DNA of 64,000 nt from Liquidambar formosana (Eukaryota > Streptophyta > Magnoliopsida > Saxifragales > Altingiaceae): NCBI GenBank assembly GCA_039720395.1, contig CM077820.1:13415848-13479847 (forward strand), in the 5' to 3' direction. Shown piece by piece: positions 35,524-48,772 of this stretch (position 1 is its first letter; every line of letters begins with the position of its first letter). The position numbers were made by a program, and so were the translations under genes. The notes under the pieces were generated by a model. The model was not told the DNA's origin and did no database searches. It saw only the letters and a program-made list of their open reading frames with translations.

Positions 35524-35721
35524 ATTCCATAGAGTAAGATGGCTCATTATGAAAAGTGAATCTTGTTATTTCAAAATATTGACTGACCAATAACATAGTG
35601 ATTGAACACGTGCCTGTGCACAAAGAGACCAAAGGAAAAGAAACAGTTTAATTTAAGTTCCAAATATTTTTCCGATTAACTCACAAATTCTGCAGTTTCT
35701 CGATCGTGCCAAAATTTTCTT

Positions 35722-35753
<32 letters not shown>

Positions 35754-35919
35754 TATATTATTATATTATTTGGACACATTCATTTATTTGGACACATTCA
35801 TCTGTAACAAAATTAATTAATGGGTTTTCTTTTTCTTTTTCTTTTGGAACAAATTATTTGAGGTGTAGGACCATGAGGAGGGAACAAGAGAGACTCGAGC
35901 AGATGCAACCCTTTGTCAA

Positions 35920-37600
35920 AGGAATTTTGTAGTTCTCATTGAACATAGTACAGTTGCATTCCCTTTTTCAAAATCTCAATTACAAAGTACAAGCTATTCT
36001 TCCAGATGGTATTTCCATCAATATTGTCCGGGTGTAAAGGAATTTTGTAGCTCTCATTGGAATTAGTAAAGTTTCATTTTTTTTTTTTTTTTTTTTTCAA
36101 AAAGGGGGAATTTTAGATTGGATGGGCTACCCAAAAATAATTCAGTCAATAGTCATTGTTAGTCAAGTTAGTAGTCATTTATTAGAAAGTCAGTTCAAAA
36201 CTGTAATTATTTTCCCATAACCGGACCAATCTAAAATTCCCCTTTAAAAAAATCTTCCTTACAAAAGTATGGTACAAGCTATTCTTTCATATTGTGTTTC
36301 GATCAATATTAATATTTTGAAAACCAATATGGATTCTTATTTAGTAAAGTCATTGGATTGACACAATTGTGTTCAACCAATCGAGTCAAATGAGTTAGTC
36401 GATTAAGTTATATAATTAAAATAAATTTTGTAGTTATTTTTCTCTATTGAAAAAGGTGAAAAAAAAAAGGGGCCTGTGGCCATAGGTTCTGTTTTGCATA
36501 TTTGTATGGATTCAAGTCCCTTTTAAAACGATTCTTAAGCCTCAAGTCCACAATTAGACAACTGGACAAAAATGCCCCTTTTGCTAAGCATAAACAATTT
36601 CCGTTCGAAATTCTTAGACATAAAAAATCCCATAAAAAGCAAAGATATGCTCCTCACAAAATCTACAGTTTTTGTAGTCCGCAAATCGCGTAACTGAATT
36701 TAAAGCAAATGAACGTTTCTTCGAGTACGTCATGGTTCAACTTTGCGGCTCAAGGGTATATTAAAAACATTTACACTTGTGTTTGGATGTAATTGTTTCA
36801 AATAATTTTGAAATTCAAAAAAGTTAACAAAACTTAAATGTATTTTGTTTAACTAACTGTTTTAATTTAATTTTCTTTTTTTAAAAAATCTGAAATGTAT
36901 TTTATTGTTTAAGCAAACATTCTTTTTTGGGTTATTGAAAACAGTTACACATGGGTTTGAAAAAATGTAGTAAATTTTTTTTTTTTGTAACTATTTTAAA
37001 TAACTTAAAAATTCAAAAAAAGTACACAAGAGTTACACTTACATTGTGTAACAATTGTTACATCATTACATGTAAACTAGAGATTATTGGTAGAAATCAA
37101 ATAATCTCGTGTGTTAAAAATAGAAGAAAATAAAAAGAAATTGTCATAGTGCTACCACATTTGAATATGGTATCAGATTTACAAAAATCAAGTAATCTCA
37201 TGCGTTAAAAATGGAAGAAAATAAAAAAATTCAAATTACGACAATTATACCTTATCCAAATATGGTACCAAATCTGTTAGAAGGGTAAAATAGCCATTGA
37301 TTACAAAACGAAAGTGATATCTTATTCAATTTAGCACTGTTTATTCAGTTTATGGACTTGAGGCAAAACAAGTTTTCCTTGAAAACTTTTCCTTTCATAA
37401 GTCTTCTAAAATGTACTTCTCCCTAATTTCACAAAAAAAAAAAAAAAAAAAAAATGTAACTTAATATGCAACTATTCATAAAGATTAAATTCTCAAGTTT
37501 AGATTTAAGAATTAATAACTGATAAGTCATAACTAGCGCGTATGATTAAAGGAAGCGACATAAACAATAATAATTAAAAGAGGGAAGCTATTGCTACCAC
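35920..37600. repeat. Repeat block related to 46291-46760
   Basis: GGAATTTTGTAG(T/C)TCTCATTG opens copies at 35921, 36048 and 46299. Matching downstream blocks include CAATATTAATNTTTTGAAAA and, later, TAGATTTAAGAATTAATAA and TAAGTCATAA (37500-37530 and 46670-46695). Copies are separated by different insertions, including the MITE at 36101. The repeat is non-coding and its class is unassigned. Confidence 0.6.
36101..36245. mobile_element. MITE nested in the 35920 repeat
   Basis: AAAGGGGGAATTTTAGATTGG and its near-exact complement CCAATCTAAAATTCCCCTTT bound a 145-bp element. The paralogous copy at 46340 lacks it. Target duplication is obscured by flanking A/T runs. Confidence 0.6.
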
Positions 37601-38715
37601 ATAAAATACTATAAACATCGCATTTAGCTTACATTTTTTAAGATTTTATGAAAAATATGAATGATTTTTACAAAAACTATTCACATTGTCCACTAGAAAA
37701 CATCATATTCTGAACAACTTTGTATAAGAAATTTTTTCTGAAATCTGTTGTTTAAGTGGAATTTTTAGTCATTTACAATCTCTGTTTCATTTCATGAATA
37801 ATGGAACATTTACAATCTTTATATTCTTCCATGGCTAGTGATTTGTTTGTATTAAAACAAAAATGGAAAATGAAAAAAATGAAGATTGTGAACCCCAACC
37901 TCTCGATTATTGCCGCCCTAACAATCTAAAGTGTTTTTGGTTTATGTTGTGGCGACCATGGTGGTTTTGGTGGTGGGTAGTTCAAGTGTTTTGGTTTTTT
38001 ATTCTTATTTTTATTTTTATTTTTTGTGACAATCCATAGACTAGCCCTTAGTATCATCAAATGAGTATAATCTTTTTTCATAAGTTTGAACTACCAAGCC
38101 ATGGGTCTAACTACTCAAGTCAGATTGGAGAAATAGGGAGGGAGAGAGAGGGTGATAGAGGATCTTTTGGTGATTCCCATTCAAAATAGTGTCGTTTGGC
38201 ATTATAAAGGGTAATTATGGCAACACAGGTGCAACAATGTCAGGTTAGGTGATGTTCACGTGACTCTTGCCCATCTTTCTCATAAATGACGACTAATGTT
38301 GTGATTAATTGAAATAAATTAAAATTTTCGGAGGCACAGTCCAACATTTTTTTTCTTTAGGGAGGTCATGAGCTGGAAAACGACGATAGGAGTATTTTCT
38401 ATAATTTAATCAATTTTTTAATTATATATTCATGTTAGCATCATGTGGATTGAGAGGAAAAAATTGAGACAAAAATTAGTATGTGTTAGGAGTGCAATTC
38501 AGTTCGGTTCAAGGCCAAATTATATCAAAATCGACCTAAGTCACTTCTAGAAAACTAGACCTAGAACCTCACTAACTCTAGAATTGAACCGAATAACTAT
38601 TGGATTGGTTTGGTTCGGTTTGATTCGATTCTCGGTTCTCAAATGTTACCTAAAGCTCCTTCCAAACATTATATATTTTAATTAAAAAAAGTTGAACTTA
38701 TTTAGATAAATAAAA
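37601..38715. other. Intergenic with a hAT-like tip at 38488
   Basis: TTAGGAGTGCAATTCAGTTCGG near 38487 and GGTTCGGTTTGATTCG near 38616 resemble hAT MITE sequence. No right-hand tip is present, so it is a fragment. No gene is seen in the remainder. Confidence 0.35.
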
Positions 38716-39105
38716 ATCATAAGAAATAAAATCATTAAATTAGCTAACATATCATCAAATTGAACATTCTCAAAGGATATCTGCATTCGCTAAAATATAA
38801 TCAAAGTAACTAATATCATTGCTCTAATATGATTTTATTGACAAACATTCGAAATACTATAATGTTGCATTTATTTTGAGTGAATGAAATAGAGAGGGAA
38901 TGTAATAGAATGAAATGAGAGTGGTTATTTCATTCCAATGTTTGGTGAGAGGTGAAAATGAAATGGAAAAGATAAGGTGGAATCCACTCTTTATGATTTC
39001 ATTATTTAAAGAGTAGGAATGATCATTTTTTTTTTTTTTTTTTGGAAAAGAATGGCCCCACAAAAGAATGGCTATTTTATTGTCTTGGGCTTCAAAACAA
39101 TCCTT
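38716..39105. repeat. Second copy of the 1471-1900 repeat
   Basis: It is collinear with 1471-1900, including GCTCTAATATGATTTTATTG and a GAGTGAATGAAAT block. Here a T-run at 39027-39043 marks the A/T-rich interruption. Confidence 0.65.
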
Positions 39106-39379
39106 TTTATTTTATTTTTAATAACATAAGGTATTCTAGGCCAATCCCGCCAGATTTTGGGCGTACACTAGTCTCCAAAAATATAAGAAATCACCTGCAA
39201 GCCCAGTTACTCCGTAGTTAAGGTGCCAAGATTCGAGCAGCGGTCTCTTGATTCTTCCTACTCCCACCCCTGCGCAGCATTCATCCATTAATGTTAATAT
39301 CATCAAATGAAACGACTTATTGAAATCCTATGCTAAAGAGTGCGACCCTCAAGTTTGTATTTATATGTTCACTTTTGAG

Positions 39380-42300
39380 TCAGATTCTATGGGAGTAGAT
39401 AATAATCACGGTTTTATTCCCATAAAAAATGGTCGGTGATTCCTTTCATCATGTTGGAATATTTTGTTGCTGAATGACATAGCTAAACAACTTGATTAAA
39501 TAATTTCCTAAAAAATGATTAGATAATGATCACAGCTTATATATTTAATTCCTAGCTAAACAGTTTGATTAAATATATTTCTTAAATTGACTACATAATA
39601 ATCATGACTTATTTTATTTATTTATTTTCTTTTCTTTTCTTCTTTCATTGTATCTTTCTTTCTTTTACTAATAATATGTAGAACTATGAGCACATGATTG
39701 TGAGTTTTGAGGGTGCCAACCTAGTTGGGATCATAGATTTCTCTTTGATGCTTTAAGCTCTTTTCATAAAAAAGAAAAATATGACTTATTTTATTCCTAT
39801 AAAAAATGGTAACCATGCTACATTATCTTGTTGCTGAATGAAATAGCTAAACAAGTTGATTAAAATAATTTCTTGAACTGACCAGATAACAATCACGATT
39901 TATTTTATTCCTATGACTTATGATGTTGCACCATATTTTATTCCTATAAAAAAGAAAAATATGATGTTGCACTATAATGTCGGGTTAGGTGATTTATTTT
40001 ATTGCTGAATGACATAGCTAAACAAGTTGTTTAAATAAATTTCTTGAATTTACTAGATAATAATAACGACATATTTTATTTCTGGATAAACAAGTTGATT
40101 AAAACATTTTATTAAATTGACTAGATAAATAATGGCTGGTAATTTTTCTCACGTTGTGGCAATATATTGTTGCTGAATGACATAGCTAAACAAGTTGATC
40201 AATTAATTTTGTTAAATTGACTAGCTAATAATCACAAAAACTTCTTTTATTCCCGTAAAATATGGTTGGTGATTCCTTTCACCGTGTTGCAATAATTTGT
40301 TGCCGAATGACTTAGCTAAACAATTTGATTAAATAATTTCCTTAAATGGACACACTAGCTAAAAAGATCGAGCATCTCCAACAATGTGAGGCATTTAGGT
40401 AAGCTAGCTATATGCGTTTTTCGTATCCTTAAAGTGTAAAAATGCATCGCTACAATAAAAATGCATCACATGAAAAAAAAAATAATAATAAAAAATAAAT
40501 ACTCCAATGCATGTGAGCTATTTTTTTGCCTCACCCACCTTTCCCTTCATCTCTAACCATTTCTTCGAGAATGATGTGGCAATTTGCATCTGAGCCATTT
40601 CTTGGGTCAAATATAGCTCAAGATTTGCCTCAAGCTATATTTTGTTGCAATATGGTTGGTGATTCCTTTCACCATGTTGCAATATTTTGTTGCTGAATGA
40701 TATAGCTAAACAATTTGATTAAATAATTTCCTTAAATGGACGCATTAGCTAAAAAGATCGAGCATCTCCAACCATGTGAGGCATTTAGGTGAGTTAGCTA
40801 TATGTATTTTTTGTATCGCTACAGTGTAAAAATACATCGCTACAGTGAAAATGCATCACATAAAATAAAAATAAAAAAAAAAAAAAAAAAAAAAAAACAA
40901 ACCTACTCCAATGTATGTGAGCTATTATTTTTGCCTCACCCACTTTTTCCTTCACCTCTAACTATTTCTTGGAGAATGATATGGCAATTTGCATGTGAGC
41001 CATTTCTTGGTCAAATATAACTCAAGATTTACCTCAAGCTATATTTGCCTCACCAATGCATCACCCATTGGAGCATCTACTTTTCTTTTACACATGAGGC
41101 AAAAAAAAGCTTTGCCTCATGTTTTGCCTCGTGGTTTGAGATGCTCTAATCATAACTTATTTTATTCCTATAAAGAATCGTCATTGTGCTGCAATGGGTT
41201 TTTTTGTTTTTGTTTTTTGATATAATGGGAAGGGTTTGAATTCTTAACCTATCCTACTCCTACCCTTTGCCCCACCCATCTCACCCCTTGGCTTTGTTGC
41301 AATAGGTTATTACTGAATGACATGACTAAACAAGTTGTTTGAGGCCCGTTTGGACATTTAAATGAAAATTAAATAATTTTAATGTAATTTACATAATGTT
41401 GAAAGCATAGATTCAGCATAAAGTTTGAATAAACCATTTTAAAAAATTTGAACCATCATTCTAGTTGATGTTATAAGATCTGTTTTCTCAAGTAATGCCA
41501 CAATTTTAAATTTTCAATCTCATTTTGTGATGATGGTCATCACTCGCATTTAAATTTGTCTAAAAATTGGGATAATAATCACAACTTATTTTATTCCTAT
41601 CTAGACAAGTTGATTAAATAAATTTCTTAAATTGACAAGATATAATAACTTAATTTATACCTATTAAAACTGGTAATTAACCAAGTTGCATTATCATGTT
41701 GCTGAATGACATACCTAAACAAGTTGATTAAATAAATTTCTTGAATTGACTAGATAACAATCACGACTTATTTTATTCCTTGCTAAACAAGTTGATTAAT
41801 TAATTTTATTGAATTGAGTAGATAAAAAATGGCTGGTGATTTTTTTCACGATGCATGTTGCAATATATTGTTGCTGAATGAAGACATGACTGAACAAGCT
41901 GATTAAATAATTTCCTTGACTAGCTAATAATCACAAATTATTTTATTCCCGTAAAATATGGTTGGTGGTTCCTCTCACCATGTCGCAATATTTTGTTGTT
42001 GAATGACATAGCTAAACAAGTTGATTAAATAATTTCCTTAAATTGACTAGTTAATAATCACAATTTATTTTATTCCTATAAAGAATGGTTACCGTGTTGC
42101 AATAGATTATTACTAAATGACATAGCTAAACAAGTTGATTAAGGACCCGTTGGGACATCCAAATAAAAATTAAATAATATAGTGTATTTTACATAATTTT
42201 GAAAGCATAGATTCATCACTAAGTTTGAATAAATTATTTAAAAATTTTGAAGCATATATCATTATAGTTGATGTTATATATAAGATCTATATATTTTGAA

Positions 42301-42860
42301 AATTTCATGGAATGCCATTATTTTAAGTCTCTATTCTCTCATTATCAGAGGTACAAGCTTGCAGGTGGTCTGTCCATCATGGGAGGATTAGTTGGGCCTA
42401 ATGACAGCATCATAGGGGGCGTAATGGCTTAGGATATCCCTCATTTGGCAAAAAAAGAAAAAAAAAATCTTTAAATTAACTTGTTATTAATTACAACTCA
42501 TTTTATTCCTTTAAAATGGTCACCATATATGTTGCAATAGTTTGTTGCTAAACGACATAGATAAACCTATTTGGATGTCCAAATGAACATTAAATAATTT
42601 TAATATATTTGACATAATATTGAAAGGATAAATTCGTCACCTTGAAAAAGACCATATAAAAAAGTTGAACTATTACAATAATTGATGTTGTAATATCAAT
42701 TTTTAGAAATTCATGGATACCAACCACTCTCTTTTGTAATGTTGGTCATCACTCTTATTGAAAATTTCCATTCAAGATAATTTTTTATCTGTATGTCCAA
42801 ACGTGTCTTGAATAATTTCTTTCATTTAACTATATAATAAGCACACCTTATTTTATTCTG
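39380..42860. repeat. Degenerate repeat array built on a GCTGAATGACATAGC motif
   Basis: About twelve copies of a motif like GCTGAATGACATAGCTAAAC occur at 39470, 39833, 40003, 40172, 40301, 40691, 41308, 41699, 41871, 41996, 42108 and 42543. Each is followed by an AAGTTGATTAAATAATTTC block and usually by CTTATTTTATTCC. Spacing is 110-175 bases or multiples of it. Units differ widely, so it is an old satellite-like or tandemly duplicated element. A LINE-like tail (39680-39780, with CCAACCTAGTTGGGATC) is embedded. No coding content was found. Confidence 0.6.
40264..41041. repeat. 390-bp direct tandem duplication containing MITE ends
   Basis: 40264-40652 and 40653-41041 are head-to-tail copies, both starting GGTTGGTGATTCCTTTCACC. 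Each includes GAGCATCTCCAAC(A/C)ATGTGAGG. A matching end GAGATGCTC lies at 41141-41149 after the second copy only, so the duplication cut through a MITE. Confidence 0.65.
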
Positions 42861-44415
42861 AAAAAAAAAAAGAAAGAAAAATTGTCATGGACCCTTTCAC
42901 CATGTTGCAATGCACATAGTTGGACTCGCCATAGACCGTTACTGTTATGTGCATCTGGGTTGTCACTCGTTAATGATTTTTTTTTTTTTGTTTTTTGGGT
43001 GGTGCTATATGAAGCAACCTTCATACAGCACCTCGGGTAGCGCCCAATTCACATCAATAAAAAAAATACCTGTTAAATAAATTGAAAGAGTTTTAATTCA
43101 TACACACAGTATTACATAAAATGTTGTATTTTGATATTATACATAAATTGTTGTACATAGCATTTTCCGTTTTTTTTTTTTTTTTTATATATTATTTATA
43201 GATAAGTAACTCCTCAATGATTTAATTGATGAGATACACCGTGGACGGTTTTTGCTACTCTTAATCGTAATGGTCAAAACATTCTTTTTACCATGTTGCA
43301 AACTTGCAATACATGTAGAGGGGACTTACCATAGTAGGTGGGAATTGGCTCGCCTACTGGGGTGAGATATCCTGTGTATTACGTGTGGACTTTATTGATG
43401 ATAAATTAGGTTGGTGAGTCCAGCTATGTATTATTTTTCCTTTTTTGGTTCATTACGTATTTACGTGTGGCTTCATATTTACATTACCGATATTATATTA
43501 TTTATACTATTTCTAAAAGTGACTTAAGCTAAAAAAATCTTTCGGTTCACTAACAAACCTCAATAAAAAACTTAATGACAATATTGCCATCTAATGTAAA
43601 CCACTTTAATACTTCGCACAAATCAATAAATCTCATACAACGCCTCCGAAACCTACGTTTCACAAGTCCCCAACGTTTCCTTCACCCACTTTTCTCTCAA
43701 ATCCCAAGAAATCCCTCTTCCCTATTAATTATTCTTACCAAGAAATTCACTCTCAAGAAGATTTGCAGAGTTGCAGGCTTGCAGCAGCTTAAGGAAAAAC
43801 ATAACCTTACGGTAATTACGTAGCTGTGCTTTCTCTCTCCCTTTCATTGCTGTAGTATCCCTGTTATGCTTCATCAGTGGGCAATATACTTGATTTTTGT
43901 TGTTGTGGTTTGTGGTTTATTTCAATACTATTTTATTTTCTATGCAAACTATAACTTTCTTTGTGTTTTTTAATTTTCCATTAGCCCTTCACAAGTGTGG
44001 TAATTATGGATTTTATCCAATTTAGATTTCATTTCAAAAGCTGACAAATTTATGTGCTTATTGAAAGATTTTAATCTTATAATAAAAATATAAAAAATCT
44101 TTAATTTTAAATTGCAGGCATGTTTATACTCTTGGGAGCATAAATTTCCTCTTATTGCATTCCGTGAGAATCGTTGCTAAACTTTATGTTCGGTTTAGCA
44201 CCTCTTGGCTGCTGCTGCTGCTATATTGGTATGTGATCAAAGTTGACGGATAGATATCAGATATGTAATTTCATGCTTACAGTGATGAGAAGAAAAATTG
44301 CATATATTTCAATTTCAAAAAGATGCATGAACTCAATCTATTGATTTTAATTATTACTCCCTCCCACGTCCCATTTAATTTGCTTATCTTTTATTTTTTT
44401 GGATGTCTTAAAATA
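42861..44415. other. Intergenic, no gene seen
   Basis: The region is AT-rich with several T-runs. 43570-43820 is less AT-rich and holds an 82-codon frame, but no domain is recognisable. It could be a transcribed leader and nothing more can be said from sequence. Confidence 0.3.
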
Positions 44416-44424
44416 TTTTATCAT

Positions 44425-45298
44425 GGGAATTTGCACATAAAAATCCCAAGTTTTCTATAAACCTAAAACTTCACCTAACATTTTGCTACTATTGTCCAAC
44501 TAAAAGAACAAAAACTATTTTGGACAAGTATGCCCTTCCATCTGGTCACATCTTCTTTGGCCGAGAAAAAGGCACGGTTTCCTAAGGAGCTCAGCATGTC
44601 ACTTCTGGTTACATCTACTGCAACACTCAACCTCCTCTCACTCTTTGAACAGACATCACTCTCCTCTTTCTCCTTTCTCCTTTCTCCTTTCTCAACCTCT
44701 CATCTCTCTCTCGCTCTTCCTGTTCTCCCATGTCAAGGAGCAAAGTTGAGGGTTTTATGGTGTCGAATTTGCCAATCTATTTAACCAATTGTTACTAGAG
44801 GACCATTAAAAACACATTCTTGCACAAATACATTACAAAGCCATGAGCTGAGTTTTCAACAAACCCAACTCACAAAACTCATTAACAAAAAAATAAAAAA
44901 TAAAAAATAAAAAAATTAGTCCTTCAAGAGAAACCCATTACTCAGGATGCCCAAATTTATTTAGATATTAAAGAAAATATTTCAAAATTTGAAGACAAAG
45001 GTACAAAGAATTCCGAGAAATGCAAAAACCTAAACCTTGCCATTGATGTGGGAGAATAGGGAGAGCGGGAGAGAGATGAGAGGTTGAGAGAGGAGAAAGA
45101 GGAGAGTGATGTCTGTTCAAAGAGTCAGAGGAGAGCTCCTTAGAAAACCGTGCCTTTTTCCTCAGCCAAACAAGATGTAACCGATTGAAGAGCATACTTG
45201 TCCAAAACGGTTTTTGTTCTTTTAGTTGGATATTAGCAAAAAGTTAGGTGGAGTTTTAGGTTTATAGAAAACTTTGGGATTTTTATGGGCAAATGCCC
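44425..45298. mobile_element. Non-autonomous MULE-like element with long inverted ends
   Basis: The left end GGGAATTTGCACATAAAAAT and right end ATTTTTATGGGCAAATGCCC open inverted repeats of more than 300 bp (44425-44770 and about 44998-45298), with a spacer between. Exact 9-bp repeats TTTTATCAT flank it (44416-44424 and 45299-45307), the size made by Mutator-type transposases. The CT-rich open frames inside the arms mirror each other and are not genes. Confidence 0.8.
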
Positions 45299-45505
45299 TT
45301 TTATCATTTTTAAAAGTCAAATAAAAAAGATATGTTATTTTCCTAAAATGCGCTTTTACTTTTCTCCTAGAAAATTGGTCATTTTTCCATGGGAGAGCAA
45401 ACTTTGAAAGTTATACTTAAATAGGTGACATGACAATGCATTGCCTTAAAATGTGTGCTAGGTCAAAGTGAGCAAATAAAACGGTAGAGATACAGCAATA
45501 AAAAA

Positions 45506-45508
<3 letters not shown>

Positions 45509-45557
<49 letters not shown>

Positions 45558-45558
45558 T
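45509..45558. repeat. Compound microsatellite (AT)n(AC)n
   Basis: An AT run of about 16 units passes directly into about 9 AC units. Confidence 0.9.
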
Positions 45559-45709
45559 AATTTATTAAATATAAATATGTAGCTTTACTATTCAAATGAA
45601 AGAAGCGTGTAAAATTTATGGAGTTATAAAATCGAAAAATCTCATAAACAAGCAAGATACGTATAAGTTATAATGCCTTAATGAGATTTAAGAATTATTT
45701 TCATGTCAA

Positions 45710-45839
45710 TGGCTTTGTGGCTTTGTGGCAGTGGTCCCCATTATGTGGGGGAAGTCCTAAGTTCGAGTTATAGGTTTGCTATTTGTTAATGTAATGAATT
45801 TCTTATCCACGTTACCCTAAAAAATAAATAAATAAATAA
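45710..45839 (+). mobile_element. SINE-like unit
   Basis: TGGCTTTGTGGCAGTGG resembles a tRNA-type A box. AAGTTCGAGTTAT, about 35 bases on, resembles a B box (consensus GGTTCGANNC). It ends in an (AAAT)n-like tail. These are the parts of a tRNA-derived SINE. No clear target duplication was found. Confidence 0.45.
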
Positions 45840-45854
45840 TTGACATTCATTTGG

Positions 45855-45922
<68 letters not shown>
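45855..45922. repeat. CT microsatellite
   Basis: It is a (CT)n run broken once near 45889. A C-homopolymer of about 16 bases follows at 46006-46021. Confidence 0.9.
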
Positions 45923-45925
<3 letters not shown>

Positions 45926-46084
45926 GTTGAGGGCATTAGGGATTTGGGGGCTTAGGCACAAAGAGTAAAGGGCCTCTTAAAACTAAGTTTTAACTTTTGC
46001 AAAAGCCCCCCCCCCCCCCCCTCAATGGATTATAAATTTATAATAACTAAATTCACCCATTTTAAAACAATTTAAAATTTCATA

Positions 46085-46290
46085 TTTTATCCCGCCGTGT
46101 CCCTGCCGTGTCCTAGAAGTGTCGAATACGTGTCCTAGAAGTGTCCAAGATGTGTCCTAGGCGTCTTCGATATTAATTAATTTTTTTTATTTGATGGACA
46201 CGAACGAGCTATGTTCGACATGTGTCGATGCCAACATGGCAGACACGACCATGACACTCTTGGAGGAGTGTCCGTGCTTCATAGTCTGGG
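46085..46290. repeat. GTGTCC-rich short repeats
   Basis: CGTGTCC, AAGTGTC and related words recur every 10-20 bases up to the GGAGTGTCCGTGC stretch near 46268. Such GTGTC arrays are found near the ends of some plant transposons. I could not define an element. Confidence 0.4.
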
Positions 46291-46760
46291 TGTTAAGGAA
46301 TTTTGTAGTTCTCATTGAAACTAGAAAAGTTGCATTTTTTTTTCTTTCAAAATCACAATTACAAACGTATAGTACAACCTATTCTTTCATATGGTGTTTC
46401 AATCAATATTAATGTTTTGAAAACTAGTCTGGATATTGATTCGGTCAAGTGTGTGGATTGGTTCAATCCTATATATTCAACTGGTCAGATCAAATGAGTT
46501 GACCGGTTAAGATATATAATTATGATAAATTGTATAATTATTATTTTTTTTTTCAGTATTGTAAAAAGTGAAAAATATATATATATATAATTTCAAATGC
46601 AAGTATTCATAAAGCTTAAGTTCTCAAGTCTATTGGGCCGAAAAAAATTTCTCAAAGTCTAGATTTAAGAATTAATAATTGATAAGTCATAATAAGCGCA
46701 TCTAATTAAATGAAGCAACAAAAATAATAATAATTAAAAAGAATAGTATAAAATTGCAAG
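46291..46760. repeat. Copy of the 35920-37600 repeat
   Basis: It is collinear with the block at 36048-36430 and 37470-37590 but shorter, lacking the nested MITE and the intervening insertion. Confidence 0.6.
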
Positions 46761-48170
46761 AAAAGACAATTGTCTATTAGTGAAATTTTACCATTGCTTT
46801 ATTAACTAATTGACTCAATTGGGTCGGTGGGTCAATGGTTGAACTACTTGATTCGATTGCGTTTTTTGGTTTTACAAATTTTTTGGTTGATTTACCTAAT
46901 CCACTTAGTAACTTTGTTGGGTCTGGTAGAACCTGATTCAACTAGGTAAGTTGGGTTTGTTTATAAAATATTGATCAATATTCTAAGGGTGTTTTTCCCT
47001 ATAAATAAGAAAACAGGTAAAAGGTTCCAAGATTGGCTTCAATTCTTACAATTGAACGAGTATGATGTTTGCCTAAGAGACTTCAACACTTAAGTTCAAG
47101 ATGTATAGGCACAAAATTTGTTTAGTTTGCTCTGTTGGAGTGAATGCCCTATAAGTCCAACCCTTCTTCAAAATGTATGTGACTTTATTTCAAAAAACAG
47201 CATGCGCAATGCACGAGAGCTGCTTTTCTTCTAAATCAAAAGCAGCTCACGTGCATTGCACGTGCTATTTTTTGGAGGGAAATGTCCTGAGGTCACACTA
47301 GACAGTCCACATCAGTGCCATGTATGCACTTATGTGCGTTTCACATGCGCCTTCCGTTAGTGAGCTGACGGATATCCACAAATGGACCACATTGAAATCT
47401 GTTAGAAGAGTTAAGGGATTTTTGGCCAAAACCCCCAAGTATAAAAGTAGTTTAACAATAAGCCCTGTAAAAGAAATTGATTAATGAAAACTCCTTTTAC
47501 CATGATACGGACAAAAATACCATCATTCTTCTTCTTCTTCTTCTTTTTATCTTCAACTCCAAACTCCAGATTTGCAAATTTTTTTTTTTGTGTGTATATG
47601 TGTGTACGTGCGCGCACGCGAGAAGGTAAATAACTGTTTGGAAGTTTTTGGTCCTTTTTTTACACATGTATTGTCAAAAAAATCACCAATAGTAAAGTGT
47701 TAATGTTGTTTATGGATGATTCTGATTTGTTAGATAATAAAACACAACCCTTTGTTTATCTTAAAGCATTGCAACAAAATCACTTTACTGTTGCTAGTGT
47801 ATTTGAATGGCAACAGTATCAAATTGTACCAATTTGTTTATGCAATAATATCACTTTATTGTTGGTAAGTTAGTTTGTGCAATAGTATCACTTTACTGTT
47901 GGTTTACTACTATGTGCTTTGAAAAATTTATACAGACAACAGTAATAGTTTACTATTGTGTGTTTTAAAAAATTTATACACTACATAATAACAAAATACT
48001 GTTGTCTTTGAAAAAATATAAAAAACCACTACAATAGTAACAGTTTACTATTGTCTTTGAAAAATTATACAGCAACACAATAGCAACTCGTTACTTTATG
48101 TTTTGACAAAACCACTACAATTGTAGCCCCCAAAACAGCCCCCCAAAATCAACCAGTCGGAGAAGGTCGG
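46761..48170. other. Intergenic with a 30-bp-stem hairpin
   Basis: 47209-47277 forms a hairpin. The left stem contains GCAATGCACGAGAGCTGC, and the right stem contains the near-complement GCAGCTCACGTGCATTGC. 47700-48130 repeats TTTACTGTTG/CAACAGTA words. No gene is seen. Confidence 0.4.
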
Positions 48171-48403
48171 TTGCCGTTAGAGAAGAAAATATCGTTTTTC
48201 AAATCTGGCTTTTTTTTCCAAATCTGGTTTTTCTTCTTCTTATTCTTCTTCTTCTTCATCTTCCAAATCTTCACAGCCCCCTCTCTCTCTCTTTCTCCAG
48301 ATCTGGTTTTTCTTCTTCATCTTCTCTCTCTCTCTCCAGATCTGGTTTTTCTTCTTCTTCTTCTTCTTCATCTTCCAGATCTTCACAGCCCCTCCTCTCC
48401 CCC

Positions 48404-48469
<66 letters not shown>

Positions 48470-48510
48470 CCGCCCGCCCATCCCTTCTTCTTCTTCTACG
48501 GATCTAGTTT
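48171..48510. repeat. CTT/CT-rich tract upstream of NLR D
   Basis: (TTC)n and (CT)n microsatellites alternate, together with three related TCNAGATCTGG-like words. An open frame runs through it, but its composition is pure low complexity, so it is not a gene. It lies 420-750 bases before the NLR D start and may be part of the promoter region. Confidence 0.7.
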
Positions 48511-48772
48511 GAAACATACCCCAAAATATAAAAGGTTAAAACAGGTATTTTTAAAAAAACATTTCCTTTTGCTTAAAGAATCTTTAAAAAAAATGGGGTT
48601 TTGGAGTTAAAAAATCTTATGGTGGGTTTTTTGTTAAAAGCAGTCCCCTAATAGGGGTTATTGCTAATTTCCCCAAAAGTTAATGGATTAAGTTGTCCAA
48701 TTAAATTCTTTTCGGACTCAATAGAAATATTTGGTAAAATTAGTGACAATAAAGTGTTTTTAACCCTAATAA

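Noticed and set aside
43575..43823. An 82-codon frame as a gene
   Set aside because: It has no recognisable domain and no clear splice partner or homologue in the window.
48171..48512. A 113-codon open frame in the CT-rich tract
   Set aside because: It is entirely microsatellite-derived (Ser/Leu/Phe runs).
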